Source: Steromphala cineraria
Taxonomy: Eukaryota; Mollusca; Gastropoda; Trochida; Trochidae
Assembly: GCA_916613615.1 (NCBI GenBank)
Contig: OU744730.1
Coordinates: 31,468,815-31,532,814 of the forward strand
DNA: 64,000 bases
Reading direction: 5' to 3'
Under the pieces are notes generated by a model. The model was not told where the DNA came from. It made no database searches and was given only the letters and a program-made list of their open reading frames with translations. Below, one piece after another: positions 9,233-20,565 of the stretch. Within the stretch, counting starts at the first letter, position 1. Every line of letters begins with the position of its first letter. The position numbers were made by a program, and so were the translations under genes.

Positions 9233-12200
9233 GGGGACGGCGGTGGTAGTGAGAGTGACTCTCAGGATCAGTGTGACACTGAAGGACCAGATACAACTCT
9301 AAAATGTGTTAGTCTTAATGTATGTGGCCTAAGGAGAAGATTAGAATATCCAGAATTTAAAGAATTTGTTGATAAACATGATTTAATTTGCCTACAAGAG
9401 ACCAAAACAGATGCATTAGATGATATACACATTAATGGTTATACAATTTCATTGAAAAACAGAAGAAACTTCATTAGACGTTCTGGTGGATTAGGTTTAG
9501 CAGTTAAAGACCACTTGTTACCTTATGTCACTTTATTAGATTTAGAAAATGATGCAGTTCTTTGGGTTAAACTAACAGGCTCTTTGTTCAACTTAGCCCA
9601 AGATGTATATTTAGGTATTGTATATATACCCCCTGAATGCTCTAGATTTTCTAGTGAAGAAATGTTTGAATCTATTGAACATAATCTCACATCAATAGCT
9701 ACCCAATCAGAGTGGATCATCCTTACTGGGGATTTCAATGCAAGGACAAAATCTTTATCAGATTGTTGTTTCTTTGATAAACACTTATCTAAAGAATTAG
9801 ATATTGATGACATGAGAACAGATCTGGACTCAGAATCTATGCTTGATGATCTAGGTATCCCAATAAACAGAGCATCTCAAGACATAGGTCAACCAAATAA
9901 CTATGGTTTCAGATTAATTGAATTGTGTAAAAGTTATAATTTGTTAATATGCAATGGTAGAATTGGTATGGATAAACACCAAGGTAAAACAACATGTAAA
10001 GATGTCAGTACAGTAGATTATGTCATTTCATCACCAAATGCATTACCTTTATTTCATGATTTTAATATTGCTGATTTTTGTCCTATGCTATCTGATGTGC
10101 ACAAACCTATCCACTTCACCCTACATACAGCAGGTGAACACTATCCAAACAAATGTCATGAACATACTCAAGCTTCTGATCACACAAACATTTCTGACAG
10201 CAAACCAGGTAAATTCACCTATGATAAAGCTGATATTTTCCTTGAAAACATTCCATATGATTGTGTAAACATGCTCTGTGAGAAAGCTAGGTCATTGCGG
10301 GAAGGTCAAGGTAACCCAGTTGAGGTTATGAATGAAATAGCTCACGAGGTCACGCACGTGCTGGTTGATTCTGCACGAAAAACATTTGGTGAATGGCCTT
10401 ATAGGGATAACAAAAGTACTCGTAGTAAAAAGAAAAGATTATCAAAACCATGGTTTGGTTCAGACTGTAAGAAGAAACGCAAGTCATTCCATAAGGCAAA
10501 AGCCACTTATAACAAGAATAGAACAGATACAAATAAAATCACGTTTCGGAAAGCTAGTAAAGAATACAAGAAAACTATGAATAAGTATATGAAGAAAGAG
10601 AAAGATTTCATTGCAAACCAGTTACGTAAAACGCAGCATTCATCACCAAAACACTATTGGAAATTACTGAAAGGTATACAAAAAGAAGAAAGTTGTCCAA
10701 TTACATTAGATGAATTTTATGACCATTTCAAACACGTTAATGAATGTATCATCGAAGGCGACATAGACCCAGATGGAATGAAAGATCCGCCACAATATGA
10801 TACTAGTGTACTTAATAACGATATAACAGCAAACGAAATAGTTTTTGCTATCCAGAAACTAAAGAAAAATAAAACGCCTGGCTTAGACTTTATCTTGAAT
10901 GAACACTTGTCCTCAGCCGTACCAAAATTGCTTTCTTTTTATGTCGAATATTTTAATGCGGTACTTGAAACTGGAGTATTGCCTCAAGCATGGCTTACTG
11001 GCACTATTAAACCTATCTATAAGAAATCGGGAAACCGTATAACCCCGCCTCATATAGACCGATCTCAATTTTGAGCTGCTTTGGTAAACTTTTTACTAGC
11101 ATCCTTAATGAGAGATTAAATAAATTTTGTGATGATAATGAATTAATATCACATGCTCAATCCGGTTTTAGAAAAGGCTTCTCAACCACCGATAATGTGT
11201 TTATAATTCACAATTTGATAAATCGTTTGAAGAAATGCAAAAAGAAACTCTTTTGTGCTTTTATAGATTTTTCTAAAGCATTTGACAAAGTTTGGAGAAT
11301 CGGGTTGTGGACCAAATTAAGTCGAACTGGCATAAGTGGGAAATTTTTTACTTTAATACAAAATATGTATAATGATATTAAATCTTGTGTAATGGTAGAG
11401 TCTGAAAGATCAGATTTTTTCAATTGTTTTTCAGGAGTTCGCCAAGGAGAAAACTTGTCTCCTCTTTTATTTTCACTATTTCTGAACGACATTGAATGTC
11501 ACCTAACAGATCAAGAATGTGTTGGCGTTGTATTAGAAACGAACAATGACGATTTCATCGTTTATTTCAAACTTTTAGTTTTATTGTACGCAGACGATAC
11601 AGTCCTTCTCTCCGAAACCCATGATGATTTACAACATTCACTGAATTCATTTGCTGTATATTGTAATAAATGGAAACTTCAGGTAAATACTAGCAAAACA
11701 AAGATAATTGTATTTGGTGCCGGACCGGCAGCACGTTACAAGAAATCATTCTGTTTATTTGATAAGAAAATAGAAATTGTAGATACTTACAAATATCTAG
11801 GTACTATGCTACATAGAAATGGCCGTATGAATTTTGCTGTAAAACACATAGCTGATCTCGGTATGAAAGCATCAATAGCATTACTTAAACGTGCCAGAAA
11901 TATAAAATTGCCACTTGATCTACTTCTAACTGCATTCGATAGATTAGTTGTACCAATTTTGTTGTATGGATGTGAAATATGGGGACATGAGAACACTGAA
12001 ACGATAGAAAGAGTACACCTGAAATTCCTCAAATTAGCCACTGGTCTAAGGTTTAGTACACCAAATTTCATGGTGTACGGGGAACTTGGGAGAGAACCGA
12101 TTCAGCTTCAAATTTCGAAACGACTTATCTCATATTGGTGCAAATTGATATTTTCACATCCATGCAATAAAATAGCATCCTTTATTCTTCAATATATTTC

Positions 12201-12759
12201 AAATGAAAACACAACACCAGCAAACTATGCCTGGTTAGATCATATTAAACACATTCTTTGTAAATGTGGACTGCCCGATGTTTTTGATAACCCACGTCTC
12301 TACTCAAGTTCATGGATCCTCTCTAATGTTGAAACAATCTTAAAAGACCAATTTTTACAATCATGGAGGAGCGACATAAACAATTCTTCTAAAGGGGTTT
12401 ATTATAAAATTCTGAAACGCTCTCCTACATTTGAACATTACCTACTTCTCCCTGATGAAATTTCTAAACCGATCCTTAAATTTAGAACTTGTAACCATAA
12501 ACTCCCAATAGAAACTGGCAGGTGGCAAAATATCCCAAAAGAACAAAGATTTTGTAATTTATGTGATTCAGATTTGATTGGAGACGAATACCACTATTTA
12601 CTCAAATGTAACTATTTTACTGATTTACGAAAGTCACTGATACACGAATATTATTTTTCCTGGCCCAGTTTATTAAAGTTCGAGAAATTGTTCTCAGGTA
12701 AAATTTCTAGTCTCAAAAAACATTCCAAATACATAAAGGTTGTTTGTGAACACTTTTGA
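9233..12759 (+). pseudogene. LINE ORF2: AP endonuclease plus reverse transcriptase, one frameshift
   Basis: The frame is open from the codon right after the ORF1 TAG. The APE-type endonuclease begins near 9,302 (SLNVCGLRRR), with LQETKTD, LTGDFNARTK and LSDVHKPI. A Lys-rich linker leads to the RT (KNKTPGLDFI, then the YRPISIL region, FIDFSKAFDKVW, FSGVRQGENLSPLLFSLFLN, LLYADDTVLLS, NTSKTKIIVF, YKYLGTML). The C-terminal module is FCNLCDSDLIGDEYHYLLKC, ending in TGA at 12,757-12,759. The first frame runs to TGA at 11,072-11,074; the protein resumes in the next frame at about 11,050, consistent with one lost base near 11,048-11,052. The YADD active site is intact. Without the frameshift it would be an ordinary non-LTR polyprotein that nicks target DNA and primes cDNA synthesis. 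Confidence 0.92.
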
Positions 12760-12822
12760 TTGTATTCTATGTTGCATGCAGTTATCTTGTTGTACATGTT
12801 GTATATATTGTATTATTATCTT

Positions 12823-12860
12823 TTACTCATGTACCACCGAAGGTGGACCAATTTGAGTAA
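12823..12860 (+). promoter_or_regulatory. 3' UTR stem-loop of the LINE
   Basis: TTACTCATG and TTTGAGTAA pair, with an inner stem of CCACC/GGTGG around GAA, just before 'taataaagagtgatgatg' where the element seems to end. Non-LTR elements commonly have a 3' hairpin recognised by their RT; that role is inferred. Confidence 0.55.
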
Positions 12861-12875
12861 TAAAGAGTGATGATG

Positions 12876-13926
12876 TTAGTGCGATATCTCACAAACCCTT
12901 GTACCTATAGGGTAGATACGCAGACACCAGTCGGTTTTGGTGACCGTGACCTAATTTTCAAGGTCACTACAGGACGTTGACCACGGACTTGTAATGCAGA
13001 AAACAGAAAACAACAGAGTAAAAAGCTTTTTAGTCGACGATCCAGCACATACTACTATATATAAAAATATAGTAGTATGTGCTGGATCGTCGACTGAAAA
13101 AGCTTTTTATTCTGTTGTTTTCTGCATTACAAGTCCCTGTGACTTTGACCAGTGTGTAAAGTTTTGTTAGCGCGATATCTCACAAACCCTTGAACCTAGA
13201 GACTACAAACTTGGTATCAGTCTTCATTTGGTGGATACGCAAACACCAGTCGGTTTTGGTGACCTTGACCTTGTTGGTCAAAACAGAACTTGCACCTGTA
13301 TGTTAAACCTTGTTAGCGCAATATCTCACAAACACTTCCACCTAGCGTCTTCAAACTAAGCATGAGTCCTTATTTGATGGATATGCAGACACCAATTTGT
13401 ATTCATGACCGTTACCTAATTTTCAGGGTCACGACTGGACTAAGACTAGTACATGAAATCTTGTATGCGTGATATCTCAAGAACCCTTGCACTAAGAGCC
13501 TGCAAACTTGGTATAAGTCTTCATTGGGTGGATATGCAGATACCATTTAGTTATTGTGACCTTGACCTAATTGACACAGTCACATCAGGGAAATATACTT
13601 ATCCTGATATCACACAAAATCTTGCATCAAGAGCCTTCAAACTTGGTATCCATCTTCATTAGGTGGTTACATGTATGCAGACAACATTTGATTTTTGGTT
13701 TTTGTGACATTGGCCTGATTTTCAAGAACACAACAGGAGTTTGACCAATACATTAACCATTTTTAGTTCGATATCACCAAAAACCTTTGTTTCAGTCTTC
13801 ATTGTTATTGTTCCTTAGATATCCAGACACCAGTTTGTTTTTGTAACCTTGACATCGTTTTAAGGGTAACTATGAGACGCCAACCGGCAATCTCTTTTAG
13901 TCAATTTATCTCTTACGGCGGGGGAC
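12876..13926. repeat. right part of repeat P: about six tandem units of ~145 bases
   Basis: Units contain 'gcgatatctcacaaaccctt', 'acaaacttggtat.agtcttcatt', 'gatatgcagacaccag' and 'gtgaccttgaccta', repeated with drift near 12,891, 13,171, 13,320, 13,470, 13,610 and 13,770. It ends in CGGCGGGGGAC. A palindromic element (12,985-13,136) is inserted in the first unit. Open frames in it are incidental. Confidence 0.8.
12985..13136. mobile_element. near-perfect palindromic element, arms of ~70 bases
   Basis: The left arm from GGACTTGTAATGCAG and the right arm ending CTGCATTACAAGTCC are almost exact reverse complements over about 72 bases each, meeting at an AT-rich centre near 13,060. It interrupts a repeat-P unit. 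Arms this similar imply recent origin or recent gene conversion. Confidence 0.85.
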
Positions 13927-14290
13927 ATGGTCACGTTAGTGACAACTACTTGTTCTTGCTGACTTCATCTTGACCCAGGCATTGCCCCTCTTCATATTTA
14001 ACCCTTCTTGAGTCTTTTCTTCTGAAAGGTGAGGCCAAACTCTTATGTGTCTTGGCCTGCAGTGAGAGATAAGACATAGGCTAAATCATCTCGAATGAAG
14101 AAATAGGGGTCATGAGTAATGTTATATGTTTAGATCATAATAACGTCGCCCTTTTTAAAATTCGAGTTATCTTTTCGTCCTCATTACGCTATTTTACTTT
14201 TATTTTCCTTCTCAGCTTTACAAAGCATAGCTTTGCTTCTCTGCTTTCATCGAAACTGCAGGAAACAAATAATAATAATAATGATATCAA
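13927..14290. other. no gene recognised
   Basis: Mixed-composition spacer with a short AAT run. The plus-strand frame at 14,112-14,384 has no supported family. Confidence 0.4.
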
Positions 14291-14296
14291 TATTAA

Positions 14297-14395
14297 TAAT
14301 GAGATATGTCCATCTGTAATGTGCCTTGTCAAGGCACATGCTAAAAGCGCAATGCGCCTTTTCCATTGTCAAGGCACATGCTAAAAGCGCTGTCA
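14297..14395. repeat. short duplicated palindromic motif
   Basis: TGTGCCTTGTCAAGGCACA is a self-complementary 19-mer. 'tgtcaaggcacatgctaaaa' plus 'gcgc' occurs twice, 42 bases apart. Confidence 0.8.
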
Positions 14396-14428
14396 CAGTT
14401 AATAATATATACCGTAGGAGAGATACAG

Positions 14429-14826
14429 TTAGTTGTAATGCGTAGAAAACAGAGGAGTCTTGATCCTGCAATTGAAGAAGGGAAAGTCAGGAGCTGATTT
14501 TATCTCGAAGGGCAGGGAGTTCCACAGCAGAGGAGCAGGACAAGCAAAGGATTTCCTCCCGAACTTCTGAAGTCTGTGGGGAGGGGTAGACGGCAGATTA
14601 AGACTTTGAGAACGTAGTTGTCTTTCGGGGATGTAAGGGGTCAGCAGTTCTCTCAAATATGAAGGGCCAGAATAATAGACTGTTGTAGACAAAACACAGA
14701 GTAAATTTTTTTAATTCAATCCTTGACTTGACAGGAAGCCAATGGAGTTGTTTCATGACAGGAGTGGTATGACGGTGTTTGGGATTCAAATATTGATTGT
14801 AACCAAGATCAGATATTAAAGATCCC
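14429..14826 (-). pseudogene. LINE reverse-transcriptase C-terminal remnant
   Basis: Two minus-strand frames together give the familiar tail of non-LTR ORF2 proteins: PKHRHTTPVMKQLHWLPVK, then after a frameshift GPSYLRELLTPYIPERQLRS, then APLLWNSLPFEIKSAPDFPF. The catalytic RT part is absent, so this is a 3'-end fragment, as 5'-truncated LINE insertions usually leave. The frame changes near 14,690. Confidence 0.8.
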
Positions 14827-14899
14827 TATTCAAAGTATAGTTTAGTTCGATATACTTAAAACAATAAAATTGAATACCCTTTGATTCTAGTCCAAAAAT

Positions 14900-15715
14900 A
14901 ATTGCATGACTATCTTTTCAAACTCCATAAAGTATTGATACCTTGAAGACACACGCCAAAATAGATTATTTTATCTCTAGCAGTTGAGTAGAAAGGATGT
15001 CCCTAATGAAGCACCAATACAGAGTTCAAAAACACAGTACAAAAGCAACAAGAAGACATAGTCATCAACATCCCCCGCCAGATTTGTTCTTATTTTAAAT
15101 TAAGTCAGAACCTTCTCCTAAATACTCGAGTGTACTCAAAAATATCATGACACGAAACTCCGGAAAAATATTTACGCGGTTCTGATTTTCGAACTCCATC
15201 AAGGTATTGATAGCCTGAAGGCACACACAAAATTTTATGATCCTATCTTAAACGGTTACTGAGAAAGATTGGCTCCTTTGAAGACACCTCGAACATAGTC
15301 GCAAGAAAACGTAACAAGGGCAATAACTCCGGAAAAAATATGTGCGCGGTTCTGATTTTCGAACTCCATCAAGGTATTGATACCCTGAAGACACACATCA
15401 AATTTGACGATCCTATCTGTAACAGTTTCTGAGAAAAATTGGCTCCTTTGAAGACACCTCGAACAGAGTCCCAAAAAACGTAACAAGGGCAATAACTCCG
15501 GAAAAAATATTTGCGCGGTTCTGATTTTCGAACTCCATCAAGGTATTGATACCCTGAAGGCACACACAAAATTTGATAATCCTACCTTTAACGGTTTCTG
15601 AGAAAAATTGGCTCCTTTAACTCGTACGGACGCACGCACGCACGCACACACGGACGCACGCACGGACGGAGCTCAAACCTATATCCCCCTTCCACTTCGT
15701 GGCGGGGGATAATAA
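14900..15715. repeat. tandem repeat element of the P type, ~168-base units
   Basis: 'ttctgattttcgaactccat' plus 'caaggtattgata' recurs at 15,179, 15,350 and 15,518, with a degenerate first unit near 14,917. It ends in a GGACGCACGCACG run and 'tatatcccccttccacttcg' then GGCGGGGGAT. A shorter relative is at 46,975-47,400. Confidence 0.8.
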
Positions 15716-15759
15716 ACCTTTAAGAGGTCGGAGACCTGATGACCAAGATGTTATGTTCA

Positions 15760-16280
15760 ATATTGTACTTACTGAATGGTCTCATCAGTGATTGAGATGT
15801 GTCTAGACCCTCTGTTATCCATAGGTCCAGAATTGAGGCAAATCTATTGGGACACATAATCATTGTAGATAACGAGTGGATTGATGAGAGTTGAATGGGT
15901 ATTCATAAATGTGTTTTATATTATTGATAGGACATAAGATCACACAGACTGTATCGGGGAATGAGAATACGTTTAAGTTGGTATCCCGAGTTGGCGTCTG
16001 TTGAGAATATGAAAAAAAACACTTGCAAGTTCTATCGGGTAATAACAGATGCTGAATCCCGATAACTTTGGAGGGTTCTTTGAATATGAGGAGATGTCAC
16101 GATATTCAAGAGTTTGATTTCTGCTGGATTGAAATCAGGCAGAATGCGTTTAAAGGTTCTCAAAGGGTGTTTGATAATGCATGCCTGGACGGGATTGAAG
16201 GTAACAGGTTCAATGATTGATGAATTTTCAATGCATTTCATAACAAATGTCCCCAAGCTTCGAACAAATGTCCCCAAGTT
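15760..16280 (-). pseudogene. coding-like decayed segment, unidentified
   Basis: On the minus strand 16,277-16,032 reads IEPVTFNPVQACIIKHPLR, then ILPDFNPAEIKLLNIVTSPH. Further down another frame reads GYQLKRILIPRYSLCDLMS and, after stops, MCPNRFASILDLWITEGLDT. The composition looks like protein but the frame changes repeatedly. It could be a retroelement gene or an old host pseudogene; I do not recognise it. Confidence 0.25.
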
Positions 16281-17090
16281 TCGATTAGTACATCAGATTC
16301 ACATTCTACAGTCCTATAATCTCCTTTGCAAGTTTCAGAATATTGCCTATTTTGGTCAAGTGACAAACATCCGATACAATGACGTGATAATTATAACTGG
16401 AAATATTTCAAATAACTTTAGTTTATACTTATCAATTTCTACGACGAGTCATTGAACTTGTTCTGATTACTTTAGGTTTACTCTTTTAGGCTTGTGGTTT
16501 GAATATTGACTTGCAATATTCTTACATTTAATGTTTATCAAATTAGAAGTGAATGCACTTTTATGACACGGGAAATCTATATTTCATTTAATACAGGTCG
16601 TATCTAAAGATGTATAAAAAGTATCTGGCAATTAAAATTTGGGGAAATATACTAATACACACACTGTCTTAGCTATCTCTTATAATATATTTTATATTTA
16701 TCTTTGCATTGTAATATAAGCCAAATTTAGGTTTTGGTGTCAAGTCTGTTCTGTGCTATACTTATTGGTTTTTTTATCAAAACGGTATAAATAGTAAAAT
16801 GAAAAATTGCCAGGATCGGTTGTGGTCTTTCTTAGTTACCACATTTCTTTTCTTATAAATAGAACTTAAACAAGACTTTCTATTTGTAACTTATTTAAAT
16901 GAATGCACAAACCATTTTGCTTTTACTGCTTCTCCTATTCCTATATCTCCGGGTGTAACTGAATGAAAAATGTCCTAAATAAACTAAAGTCAGCGTGGAA
17001 TGTGAAAGAAATCCTAATGATAAGTGGATATCCATGAGGAAATATTGACGGATGATTCATTATTTTGAATATATTGACTGGATTGTGTTT
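16281..17090. other. no gene recognised
   Basis: AT-rich; nothing supported. Confidence 0.4.
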
Positions 17091-17094
17091 TAGC

Positions 17095-17325
17095 GCTTAT
17101 GGCATGGCATCCGTCCGTCCGTCAGTAAACTTTGTGGAATTTCGACTTCTTCTCCAGAACCATAAGGCCTAGAAAGCTGAAACTTTGTGTACAGACTCCT
17201 TGACTAGTGGGGATTATAAATTGTAGATTTTGTGAACCTTTGGCCCGTACTAAGGGGGGAACCACATTGGCCACATCCTAAAGCAAAATCAAATGTAAAG
17301 CCTGATGAGCTATAGAGCCAATGGC
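17095..17325. repeat. dispersed repeat M, single-unit copy
   Basis: It starts 'atggcatggcatccgtccgt', passes 'cttctccagaaccataaggc', 'tgtgtacagactccttgact' and 'gattataaattgtag', and ends 'gatgagctatagagccaatg'. It is the same family as the tandem array at 43,478-45,110, the reverse copy at 36,440-36,965 and the remnant at 46,100. Confidence 0.8.
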
Positions 17326-17433
17326 AAACGGTGAGCAACACGCCATATTGAACCTTGAATACCGTGACTGTCAATTTGTTGCTCACTACGCAAGCATTAT
17401 TACCATTTGAACTGTCTCGAATATCTACTGAAG

Positions 17434-18085
17434 CATGTCGAGTAAACGCCAACGAAATTCGTCTAACTCCCCGACACTTAGTGGTTTGAAAAAGAAGCGT
17501 ACAAGATCATTCTCGGACTGTTCTGGTAAAGTCCCCTACAATTTGCTGAAGCCCTGAAAGAACCAAAGGTCATTGATAAACTATACCGAACTTGTGTTTA
17601 TTCCATTATGTCTAAAATAAGTGAAATTTGGATGCCAAAGAAAGTTTTTGATGAATGGTCCATAGAAATGAAAATGACTTTAGGCGTTGCAAGACAAGGT
17701 AGCTCTTTTAAATGAGAAACTGACCACCAACGACAAACAAGTGAAAGAATTCTATCATTATTGTCGGCGCAATAACATAAGGGAATACAGCATTACCGAA
17801 GAGCGCAATGAAAATATGGACAAACATATTATCGAACTCGACTGGGGTACAACTCAAACTAGAAAATCTTGATCGCACACACAGAACCGGAGACCCGGCA
17901 AAATACAGCAAAGAAAAAGCCAAATTTTTGTCCTCTCGATCAAAACGCAATGTCATGTCTAATCGGTCAACACTGAAAAAACACACGCCTTAGGTCTTCA
18001 TAAATGATGATATGACCAAAGAAAGATCACGTCTTTCCACCGAGGATTTGACCAGCAAGAGACTTTGAAGAATTTGGATTGTTCG
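17434..18085 (+). pseudogene. decayed LINE ORF1 (L1/Tx1-like)
   Basis: Pieces in successive frames give an ORF1 protein: MSSKRQRNSSNSPTLSGLKK at the start, then EALKEPKVIDKLYRTCVYSI, then YCRRNNIREYSITEERNENM, then VQLKLENLDRTHRTGDPAKY and KFLSSRSKRNVMSNRSTLKK, ending VFINDDMTKERSRLS. The YSRRNNIREYGI-like and NIDRTHRTG-like motifs are typical of non-LTR ORF1 proteins with an RRM. At least three frameshifts or stops occur. No ORF2 follows within the next kilobase. It directly follows a repeat M copy. Confidence 0.75.
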
Positions 18086-18602
18086 GTTCACGTCATAAAA
18101 TTAATCAATTCAAAGCTTACCGAGTTTTTGAGACTCCGGATACGATTTAAGTTAGCCCAGTGTCCGCGTGACGTCAGGGAGTTTACTGACACTGACGATA
18201 GCAAATACTTACACTTCATACCAGTGTCCATGTGAAGAATAAATGTGATCTTTCATACTGTTTTACTCAAATCATGACTATCAACGATGTTCCTTCCCGT
18301 GCAAATGACGTGCACTAAGTAGAATTAAACTGTTTTGTTTGTCTACGTCATCATGAATATTCTTGTGCACAAACCATGAACAGTAACTGTTGATCTGTCC
18401 AGGTGGATATGAACATACACGTGTACAATGAAATAGTAATTTATGTTTCCAAAGTAAATGTCACTTACATGTACCTGGTGGAGTTCTTTCTTTCTTTTTT
18501 ATACGATTTTCCAACAAATTTCTTATATTGTAAAGGCTTGTTTTAAACTTCTCTTAATTTAACATTAAATCTTAATTTGTGAATTTTCTTCCCAAAACTT
18601 CG

Positions 18603-18895
18603 GAGGCGGGATAGCGCAGTGGTTAGGTTCGAATCCCGCCAGGGGCTCGGCAACTTTGTCTGCAGTAGAGAACTGTTCTACACGCAGTCAGGTTTGGGTG
18701 CAATGCTACACTGAACTTCAGTGCAGTACGACCCATGGTTGCTAGTTCCAGCCGATGCTCGCAGGTTTCACCGCAACGCATAGCCACAATAGTGTTGCGG
18801 ACTTTCTCCCTGCAATAATACTAGCAGCCGCGATATAAGTGAAATACTCTTGAAAGCGGCGATAAACCCCATCTCACCTCACCTCCCAAAACCTC
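18603..18895 (+). mobile_element. tRNA-derived SINE with shortened tRNA head
   Basis: The head GGCGGGATAGCGCAGTGG then TTAG and GTTCGAATCCCGCC combines a pol III A-box-like element (TAGCGCAGTGG) with a B box (GGTTCGAATCC). GGCGGGA and TCCCGCC would form a 7-bp acceptor stem. The D-loop runs straight into the T-arm, so the anticodon part is missing. A body follows (GTTCTACACGCAGTCAGG, 'cgcaggtttcaccgcaacgc'), then a tail ending in 'tctcacctcacctccc'. A reverse decayed relative is at 22,160-22,300. Confidence 0.75.
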
Positions 18896-19515
18896 CCCGC
18901 GATATTAAGTCAATTTCGTTTTTATTTATTTCTGCTAATTTCAGCATAAACTCGAAAGTCAAATTCTATCTTTATCGGTTGAGATCTTCAAATATCACAG
19001 CATACTTTTGTGGCAGAGCCGTCTACTATTTAAGCATGTTGCACGTGCTGGCGCATTTGTTGTATATTTCAGATAGTCAGGTTTGACATGTTGTAGTTCA
19101 GATACTGGTTGGAATCATAAACATTAGTGATTGATTATGTATATGTTAGTGACCTTAAACTCAAACATGCATGGTGTTTTTATTTTTGTGTTTGTTTTGT
19201 TTGGTTTTTGTTTTCTGGTATTGCATACTGATTTTCTCTCTTTTTGTTCTGTTTTTCTGTAAAGACTGTTGTCTCTTAGAACACCATTACGATAATCATA
19301 TGCTAAGGATAGTTGACCTTACTCTTATCACCACAAACCAAATTTTTTCTGTTTTCATGTTAAAGAATCTTTTCACTTTCTCTGTTTTCTTTTATTGTTC
19401 ATTCATATTATGTTTAGATATTTACACCCGTGTCACTCGCTTTAATTTCCTCAGATGGCAAAGAGTTACTAACGGTAGCAGATTGAAAGTTAACTGCCCT
19501 TTCTATCATCTCCGT
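18896..19515. other. no gene recognised
   Basis: T-rich DNA. The open frames at 18,850 and 19,171 are Phe/Leu-rich products of T-tracts, not supported as genes. Confidence 0.4.
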
Positions 19516-19517
19516 TA

Positions 19518-19685
19518 AGTGAGTGAGTGAGTGAGTGAGTTGGTGTTTAACGTGTTTTGAACAATATTTCAGTTATTAAACACGTGGATGTTGCCATCCA
19601 AAAGAGAGTAGATAGATCAGGGAGAAAGGGATCGAAAGGATGAGAGAAAAGACGGAAAGAAAGGCATTCCGTTAAGTACGATGCC
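19518..19685 (-). mobile_element. SINE-like repeat S2, reverse copy
   Basis: The reverse complement runs 'gcctttctttccgtctttt', 'tcgatccctttctc', 'actctcttttggatggcaac', 'atccacgtgtttaataactg', 'aacaccaact' and a (CACT)n tail. It closely matches 48,310-48,475. Confidence 0.8.
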
Positions 19686-19789
19686 AGTTGATCATGTAAG
19701 TTTCAGATGGGCAGTTGGAGTTTTCAACTATGTGGAAATATTAATTGTGATGATGATTATTAGCTGCTATCAGTTTTTGTGAAGTTTCC

Positions 19790-20565
19790 ACCGCCGCCGC
19801 CGCCGCCGCACTCGTATTACAAGCTATAACTTTTTTTCCACTAAGCTATCCAGAACTCTTATTAATAACTTACTACTCATACCTCGGGGGAACGATTTTG
19901 ACATGTTCACTTTCATGGTCAAAGGTCAAGGTAACGAGCTATGTAATCACTCTAAGAATTCCTTTTAAACGCGATAACTTGAAAAGTTTGTGCTATGAAG
20001 CTCTAACTTGGTATATATCATCCTTGGAAAAGTAAAAAAAATTGAAAAGGGTTCGGCTACAATCCGTCAAAGGTCAAGGTCACAGCAAGGTCATGACTTA
20101 AGCATGGTTTAGCGAAAATGCTTAATTTTAACTATGATCACTTTTAATCAATACATGATTGTTATACTCAATAAAAAGTGTTCAATGATTGTGTGACCTT
20201 GAATGTCAAGGTCATTAGATATGAGTTATTGCAATTCCTTGTAAACATGATAACTTGAAAAGTTTTTGTGCTATGAAGTTTAGATTTTGTAAATTATCTC
20301 TTGAGAAGAACAAAATTTTCTAAAAGTTTTGGGTACGAACTGTCGAAGGTCAAGGTCATGGCAAGGTCAACATATATGGATTAAATTAACTTTTTACACC
20401 TTATTTCATTACATTAATGTTATACTCAATGAAATGTGTTCATTGATTGTGTGACCTGGAGTGTCAAAGGTCAAGGTCACGAGAAAATGCCCAATTTGGT
20501 GAGGCCTGTAAAAGGCGGAACAGGGTAAGGCGAAGGTATCCCGCAAACGCTAATCTAAGTTGTTT
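19790..20565. repeat. dispersed repeat C with AGGTCA-type motifs
   Basis: After a (CCG)n run at 19,790-19,808, units of about 280 bases repeat 'gataacttgaaaagtttgtg', 'ctatgaag', 'gaaggtcaaggtca' and 'tgttatactcaat'. The end is 'ggcggaacagggtaaggcga' then 'cccgcaaacgctaatct'. A reverse partial copy lies at 38,930-39,255. Confidence 0.8.

Larger units (their letters stand above)
8366..12875 (+). mobile_element. non-LTR retrotransposon (LINE), nearly full length
   Basis: One element with ORF1 (coiled coil plus nucleic-acid binding), ORF2 (AP endonuclease, reverse transcriptase, C-terminal Cys/His motif) and a 3' hairpin followed by a short TGATG tail. Only one frameshift in ORF2 and one TAG between the ORFs interrupt about 4.4 kb of coding frame, so the copy is young compared with the other relics here. 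The C-terminal CxxC...H...C module and the L1-like ORF1 fit several non-LTR clades (CR1/jockey group or Tx1/L1-like); I cannot fix the clade by eye. Confidence 0.9.

Noticed and set aside
10020..12071. Other frames inside the LINE
   Set aside because: They are alternative-frame shadows of ORF2.
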